DNA from: Sarcophilus harrisii
Lineage: Eukaryota > Chordata > Mammalia > Dasyuromorphia > Dasyuridae
Assembly: GCF_902635505.1 (NCBI RefSeq)
Contig: NC_045427.1
Location: forward strand, 87,091,460-87,155,459
Direction: 5' to 3'
Length of the DNA: 64,000 nt
Shown: positions 58,415-64,000 of the stretch, piece after piece
Numbering within the stretch: position 1 is the first letter of the stretch
Layout of the letters: each line of letters starts with the position of its first letter
Notes under the pieces: generated by a model
What the model saw: only the letters and a program-made list of their open reading frames with translations
Told to the model about the DNA's origin: nothing
The model's database searches: none
Made by a program: the position numbers and the translations under genes

Positions 58415-59605
58415 AGTGAGATAGAACATAGGGAAAGTTTCAGCTATATGTCAGATGGAAAACTCCATGGTCTTTAGGGTGCAACTGCACAACAGATGGC
58501 AGTTTTTCTTTTTTAATATTTCATTTCTGATATCTAATATCGACTGATAATGACAATAGTAAAGGTAGAACTTTTTTCTGAATCTACAGTGACCATGGCT
58601 ATAACCCTGAAAAGAACCATTGCCAGACTTTATCTCCACAATGGTTTGCTCTTCAGGATAAATCCTGTGGTCACTGGAATGTCCACTAGAAGCGTTACTA
58701 TTGCCAAGTCACTTAGGTTCACTGTCTTGGATAGTCTTCATCCAGGTTTGAGGAAAGTTGATGATCATATCATTGTTTTAACTCACCTGGCATATGCTGT
58801 TGCTTTCTGTCTTATATCTCAACTTTAGAATAGCTTGCTACTTCATCTGGGGTGCCCTGTGGGGGGGAAGTTTGGAACTGATTGTCCTCTCCTCCACAAG
58901 AATTATTTCTCTGATAAAGGCTGTGCTGGAAACAGGATATGTGGCCTGGGGTAAGCTGCTACCACAGAGTTCTTGAGATTCTCTGAAAATTCACCACAGG
59001 CATGGGGGAGGGGGAGAATAGTCCAGTAAAAGACAGGGAAATGAGCAGTGGGATGTTATGTGGGAGAATCTAAGTAGTAAATCTACTTAAGCCTTTGAGA
59101 ATTATTAGAGCCTAAAAATTCATTGCCCTGTCTTAATAAGAAATTTTTCTTAATTTAAACTTGGCCTCTCATCACAATAGACTTATGTGTATAGTGCATG
59201 CATGCATGTATATTCCAAAACACAGCTTTGTTCCAGCCAGAGCTTTTCAGAGTACCCTTCTAGAACCCAGTCATGGTTTTTTTTTGAGGAAAGGGTATGA
59301 CAGAACCCTAGTGAAGGTTTATAATAAGCCATATAAAATAAGCCTTTTTCTTCTTTGGTACCTTTGCTAATCTGAAATCAAATTATTTTAAAATTGTGCT
59401 AATGTTTAAAAATAAAAAGTATTTTAGAGGAAAATGCCTTTTAGATATATAAATTAATGAGAATAACGATTATGTTCTAATATTTTTAAGTTGTGTATAT
59501 TTGCTAGGAAAAAGTAAAGTAATTGCATTTGAAAGAGCTAGTTAAAAGGTTATTTTAAAAATAATTTTTGCTCCCTTAAAAATGAGATATAAAGTTTTGG
59601 GAACA
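58415..59605. other. No gene confirmed; one unassigned open frame
   Basis: The plus-strand frame at 58,550-58,828 (92 codons) overlaps a second at 58,794-58,976. The composition is less AT-rich than the surroundings. I see no domain, splice sites or start context that would make it a gene. Confidence 0.35.
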
Positions 59606-59621
59606 TCCCAAGCCTTTGTTT

Positions 59622-60274
59622 ATTTTATTTATTTGTTTATTTTTTAAAATAGTTTTTTTTTTTACAAGTTATATGTATGGGTAATTTTACAGCATTGACA
59701 ATTGCCAAGCCTTTTGTTCCAATTTTTCCCCTCCTTCCTCCTTCCCCCTTCCCCCTTCCCCCTTCCCTAGGTGGCAGGATGACCAGTAGATGTTAAATAT
59801 ATTAAAGTATAAATTAGATACACAATAAGTATACATGACCAAACCATTATTTTGCTGTACAAAAATAATCAGACTCTGAAATATTGTACAATTAGCCTGT
59901 GAAGGAAATCCAAAATGCAGGCAGGCAAAAATATAGGGATTTGGAATTCAATGTAATGGTTCTTAGTCATCTCCCAGAGTTCTTTCGTTGGGTGTAGCTG
60001 ATTCAGTTCATTACTGCTCCATTGGAACTGATTTGGTTCATCTCATTGCTGAAGATGGCCAGGTCCATCAGAATTGATCATCAAATAGTATTGTTGTTGA
60101 AATATATAATGATCTCCTGGCCCTGCTTGTTTCACTCAGCATCAGTTCGTGTAAGTCTCTCCAGGCCTTTCTGAAATCATCCTGTTGGTCATTTCTTACA
60201 GAACAATAATATTCCATAATATTCATATACTACAATTTATTCAGCCATTCTCCAATTGATGGGTATCTACTCAG
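59622..60274 (-). mobile_element. L1, 5'-truncated, about 650 bp
   Basis: TTTTACAGCATTGACAATTGCC, a (CCTTCCC)n expansion at 59,730-59,768 in the pyrimidine tract, then the 3' UTR and the last part of ORF2 reversed. A 14-base duplication CCAAGCCTTTGTTT lies at 59,608-59,621 and 60,275-60,288. Confidence 0.92.
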
Positions 60275-60289
60275 CCAAGCCTTTGTTTT

Positions 60290-61620
60290 AAGATGGGTTT
60301 TTCCATATGCCTTTCTTGACATGGATTGTTTCAAGATTGAGATCCAGATAATTAATATTGTGTGATTATTATTATTTTAAAACACACAAAGTACTTATAA
60401 TTGTGTTGTTAGTTCAGTTTGGAGGTTGTTTGTAGAGTACTAATTAATGCTTTAACTTCTGGTTTTACTATCTTATGGAAAAGAGGTTTAAATAATTTTG
60501 TAAGTATAAAACCATTATTTCTGTTGGTCAGTAATATGTTAATATTGACAGCCTGAACACTTAGCTAATTGAATTGCCCAGAATTAAGTAAAAAGAAGTT
60601 TTTTAATGAAGAATATTTTAGAATTATTAACTGTTAGAACCTTTTATTGACAACCCAATTTGTATTTCTGTGCCTTTTGTTGTTGTTCTAACTATGATTT
60701 TACCAGTGTCTAGAGAATTTCTATTGAGCAAACTCCCTCTATCAATGCAGTTCATCAACTGTTCTCCAATTTAAAAGTCTTGGAGAATTGTCTGGACTGA
60801 TAGATAGAGAAAGAGATATAGATGGATAAATAGATAGATGAATGGAAGGATAGATGGATAGATAGATGGACAGATGGATAGATAAACAGATGAATAGATA
60901 AGATAGAAAAAGATGATTTTTCAAATATACATTTAAATTTAACTGTTTATCCTTTGCAATGTAATTGAATGTTTGTAGCATTCTTTTTTATGAAAATTTC
61001 AATGTTATAGGCCATGACAAGATTATCCTTCCCCCCAGATAATTTAGAATGACAGTGTTCAGCTGAGATAGGAGCTATGTCCATGTACACACAACTCTCT
61101 ACTGTTTAAAAACTAAATCAAGTTCCATTTGTTACGTCTTTTCGTGTTTTTGAGTTTTGAGGTATATTTGAGTGGTTGGTTTGTTGCAAAAAAAAAAAAA
61201 AAAAAAAGATAAAAACAACCCATGTTGAATGCCTTTTGCTAGGAAATAATTCTTTGAGCACAAGAAATCCAGAATCCTTTAAGTTTTTGTTGACATGTGT
61301 AGCAGAGTGATTGTCAAAGATTAAGATGTTTTTTTTAAAAAGATATTGAATCAAAGAATAGTTACATAAGGACAAGAGTTTTTAACTGCATATATTTCCT
61401 TTTTTTTTTTTCCTTTTTTTAAATTTTATAATAGATTTTTATTTCACCAAATACACATAAAGGTAGTTTTCAGCATTCATGTTTTGCAAAAAAGTTCCAA
61501 ATTTTTTTTGCTTCCTCCTCCCCTCTAGATTGACAGGGAGGGAGAGGGAGAAAGAGAGTGTTCTGTTGTAAGTGAGAACTATAGAAACTTTTGAACAAGG
61601 AAGGATGTAAGGTTGCCATT
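60290..61620. other. AT-rich DNA, no gene
   Basis: Contains the GATA/GATG tract at 60,798-60,905, an A-run at 61,187-61,207, and a possible old L1/LINE 3' end at 61,398-61,540 on the minus strand (TTATTTCACCAAATACACATA, GTTTTCAGCATTCATG). Confidence 0.45.
60798..60905. repeat. GATA/GATG tetranucleotide microsatellite
   Basis: Imperfect GATA units mixed with GATG and GACA over about 105 bases. The Ser/Ile/Tyr-rich minus-strand frame at 60,742-60,981 is produced by it. Confidence 0.95.
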
Positions 61621-62110
61621 TTAGAGAAAGTTACTTAAATTGGAAGAAACTGGATGAAGGTAGGCTAGTTTCGAAGCTTATTAGTAAAGTCATATGTAAG
61701 CTGATTTTTATGATGGATTCCAGGGAAATGAAGTAATTAGGATGGATACAAGAAATGAACTGAAGCAAAATCAGCGTGTTTTACTTCTGTATTTAGAGGG
61801 TAATAAGGAGGATTAAAGGTGATTCCAATTTGGGTAACAGGAAGTCTGTAAAACTAGGAAACTTTGTAGATATTTAACTGATTAAAAGGAGGAAGATGTG
61901 TTCAGTTTTGGATGTCCAAAATAGAACTGAGTAGCCAGTTGAGAAGAGTATTTAATAGATGTCAGTGGGAACTTTGAAAATATGTCACAGAAGCTGAGAG
62001 AAGGACTTGGTCTGTGGTATCCTGCAAAATAGAAACTTTTAAAATGGTAATAGTATTGTCCATGGTGACAATGAAATATTTGAGATCATAGGGGATGGTA
62101 TTGATTTATA
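61620..62110 (-). mobile_element. L2-like fragment, antisense
   Basis: GATTCCAATTTGGGTAACAGG, GAAGATGTGTTCAGTTTTGGATG, AACTGAGTAGCCAGTTGAG and GAGAAGGACTTGGTCTG: fits the more internal part of L2 reversed. Confidence 0.5.
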
Positions 62111-62674
62111 AAATGAATTTCTTAACTTTTTTTGTGCCATGGATTTCTTTGACAATCTGGTAAAATATATGATACCCCCTTAAAATCTTTTTAATGCATA
62201 AAATACTAGGATTGTAAAGGAAAACAATTACATTGAAAAAAATCTATGAACTAAAAGAATTTGATCTTATGCATTCTAGCACATGATCCTCTAACTATAG
62301 TAATTCTGAAATAATGATAAACATAAATGTTATTTTAAGATATCTGCAATAGAAATGTAACATGAAAATACCTGTGATTGTTGAAAAAGTCAGGGGAACT
62401 GCTAATATGACTGTGGCTGATTATCTACATTCATAATAGAAGAAAATGCTAAATTTCAATTAGAACTTATTTACAATAATATTTTTTTCCCATTCAGTTT
62501 ATAGATGCTATGAAATATCTTTATGGACTTTTTAGGGACCTTAGTGGATCCCAGATTAAGAAACCATTTTGTTAATATATTTAATATATATATATATATC
62601 TGCGGAATATAGATAATTTTATGCATTGAGTTTTACTTGGAAATCAAACTACCTTATTTCAAGTTAAATAATTA

Positions 62675-62850
62675 GTAAGTATCATTTTATCTTCACAATA
62701 ACCCTGAGAAGTAGATGCCTTTTATTTCCTCATTTTACAGAGGAATATCCTGAAGCTTAGAGAGATTTGAGTTGTCCAGGATTACATGACTAGTAAATGG
62801 GTGAGACTGGCTTTGAACTCAGGACTTCCTGACTCCCAAGGCTACTATAT
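62675..62850 (-). mobile_element. MIR-class SINE, antisense
   Basis: ATCTTCACAATAACCCTGAGAAG, CCTCATTTTACAGAGGAATATC, CTGGCTTTGAACTCAGGAC in reversed MIR order. Confidence 0.75.
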
Positions 62851-63592
62851 CATCTTAACTGATATTTCTCTGAATCTAAAAGGCTTCTGAGAAAATTTCT
62901 ATTATCTCAAAGAGGTAGAAAATATTTTTAATTATCCTAACTATTTAATCTGGATATTCAGAGAGGACAGTAGTTTCTCTAATGTACGTTTAATTGGTGA
63001 ATGGGATAGATTTTTGCCTCTGAGCACTTGGGGAAATAGAGGTTCATGATGTTCCTTTGCCTTTTCCTGCAGAAGAAAAAAGAAGACATTACATAGTACT
63101 AAAGTTGTTAGGTGTTTTTTTTTTTCCTCCTTACTAATGTTATTCTTTATGTTCATTCACTATTCTCATTCTAAATACAACATTTTGTATTTTTCTTGGA
63201 AAAATAAAGAAGTAACAATTTCAAATTGCTTTGATTTACTTCCTTTCCCCTGCTCTTTTTTTCACTCTACCTCTAAGGTAAATCATTGGGAAAAAAATTT
63301 AAGTCCCCTATATTTTACCTTTCTGTATCTACAGTAGTAGATGTAATGTAATATAATGTAAAATTCAGAAATACTTTCTGATTCATCAGTGTAATCTTTA
63401 TGGGCTTTGGAATTTTCTTTTTTTAAAATTAGTATGCTAGTTATGGTAACTATTAGCCATAAATTGTTTACTATACAATCAACAAATATAGTGGAGTATA
63501 TGACTTATGACATTATCATGTGCTAAGATTTTAATATAATAAAATGGGAGTTACCATGAAGATTGCCATTCTTAGTATACGTTTTCTTTCAG

Positions 63593-63657
63593 GTTCTGAA
63601 AAACTTTAGTACTGTTCAGAAAACATTAATGAAAATTTCAAGACATACTTCTCTCCA
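63593..63657 (+). other. Candidate internal exon with strong splice sites
   Basis: A pyrimidine-rich acceptor (TTTTCTTTCAG) at 63,582-63,592 and a CA|GTGAGT donor at 63,657/63,658 bound 65 bases that match no repeat I can name. Only phase 0 is open: it encodes VLKNFSTVQKT and about ten further residues, including a Met at 63,629. Phase 0 joins to the 17,785 donor but not to the stronger 17,792 donor, where a stop follows within six codons. I do not recognise the peptide. It may be coding, 5' untranslated, or a chance pair of sites. Confidence 0.35.
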
Positions 63658-63835
63658 GTGAGTATACATTTGTTCTCTTACACTCATTCAGAAACTTGGG
63701 TTTATTATAGGTATTTCCAGAGGGGGAAAATTGGTCTTGGTAATCATCAAAGGATATCTCTTCTGACTTAATTAAGCCTTTAAATTGATGTTAACTTAAA
63801 AGTAGATGGGATCATAAGATTGGAGATTCTGACTT

Positions 63836-63975
63836 GGAAGGGCCCTCAAGATTTATCTAGTCCTATGCCCTCATTTTAAATATGAGGATTCTGATTCTCA
63901 AAACAGGTGACATTCCTTGCCCAACATTGCACCAAAGTGAAGTAGCAGAGCCAAGATTAGAACCTATATCTTCTA
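63836..63975 (-). mobile_element. Old SINE-like fragment, antisense
   Basis: TTGGAAGGGCCCTCAAGATTTATC ... TTCCTTGCCCAACATTGC ... AGCAGAGCCAAGATTAGAACC; the MIR-related family of 41,760. It lies about 180 bases after the candidate exon. Confidence 0.6.
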
Positions 63976-64000
63976 ACTCTTTTATCTGTAACCATACTGT

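Noticed and set aside
58550-58828. Tc1/mariner transposase remnant
   Set aside because: A faint resemblance to the helix-turn-helix spacing, but no catalytic residues, no terminal inverted repeats and no TA duplication were seen.
60742-60981. Ser/Ile/Tyr-rich 79-codon protein
   Set aside because: Translation of the GATA/GATG microsatellite.
1-64000. CRISPR array, operon or phage-like gene cluster
   Set aside because: No regularly spaced identical repeats, no dense coding strand and no ribosome-binding pattern; the window is vertebrate non-coding DNA.

Overview
The window is nuclear DNA from a marsupial. The evidence is the repeats: abundant tRNA-derived marsupial SINEs (B-box-bearing heads, tails ending in A-rich or T-rich runs), a young L1 lineage whose 3' end is very similar from copy to copy, RTE-type reverse-transcriptase scraps, and many old L2 and MIR copies. 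The L1 3' end looks most like Australian marsupials, perhaps a dasyurid, but that species guess is weak. There is no sign of bacterial, organellar or viral-genome sequence.

Layout. Positions 1-15,800 are AT-rich, mostly old L2/MIR with scattered young L1 and SINE copies, two or three solo LTRs near 9.5-10.8 kb, and a degenerate minisatellite-like patch at 8.7-9.15 kb. Positions 15,850-18,150 form one strong CpG island, the only clear promoter in the window. It holds three CACGTGA E-boxes, three inverted CCAAT boxes, a YY1-like site and an ETS-like site, then two possible first-exon ends (17,496 and 17,792) and one well-placed ATG at 17,690. From 18,150 to the end the sequence is AT-rich and non-coding, with one candidate downstream exon at 63,593-63,657. 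I read it as the long first intron of a plus-strand gene whose identity I could not recognise. In that interval 11 of 14 L1 fragments are antisense to the proposed gene, which agrees with an intron.

Almost every open frame in the window is either L1 ORF2 remnant on the minus strand, a GC-rich chance frame inside the CpG island, or chance. No rRNA, functional tRNA gene, CRISPR array or gene cluster was seen. I found no convincing new biological system. The most unusual items are a perfect 30-bp inverted repeat with a third copy at 51.2-51.3 kb, the TGTGACATG-rich patch at 8.7 kb, an L1 copy that ends about 135 bases short of the family's normal 3' end, and the E-box cluster of the CpG island. 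Five solo LTRs with measured ends were delimited; four have target duplications, of 4, 5, 6 and 6 bases (one of the 6-base pairs has a mismatch), which points to three different retrovirus classes.
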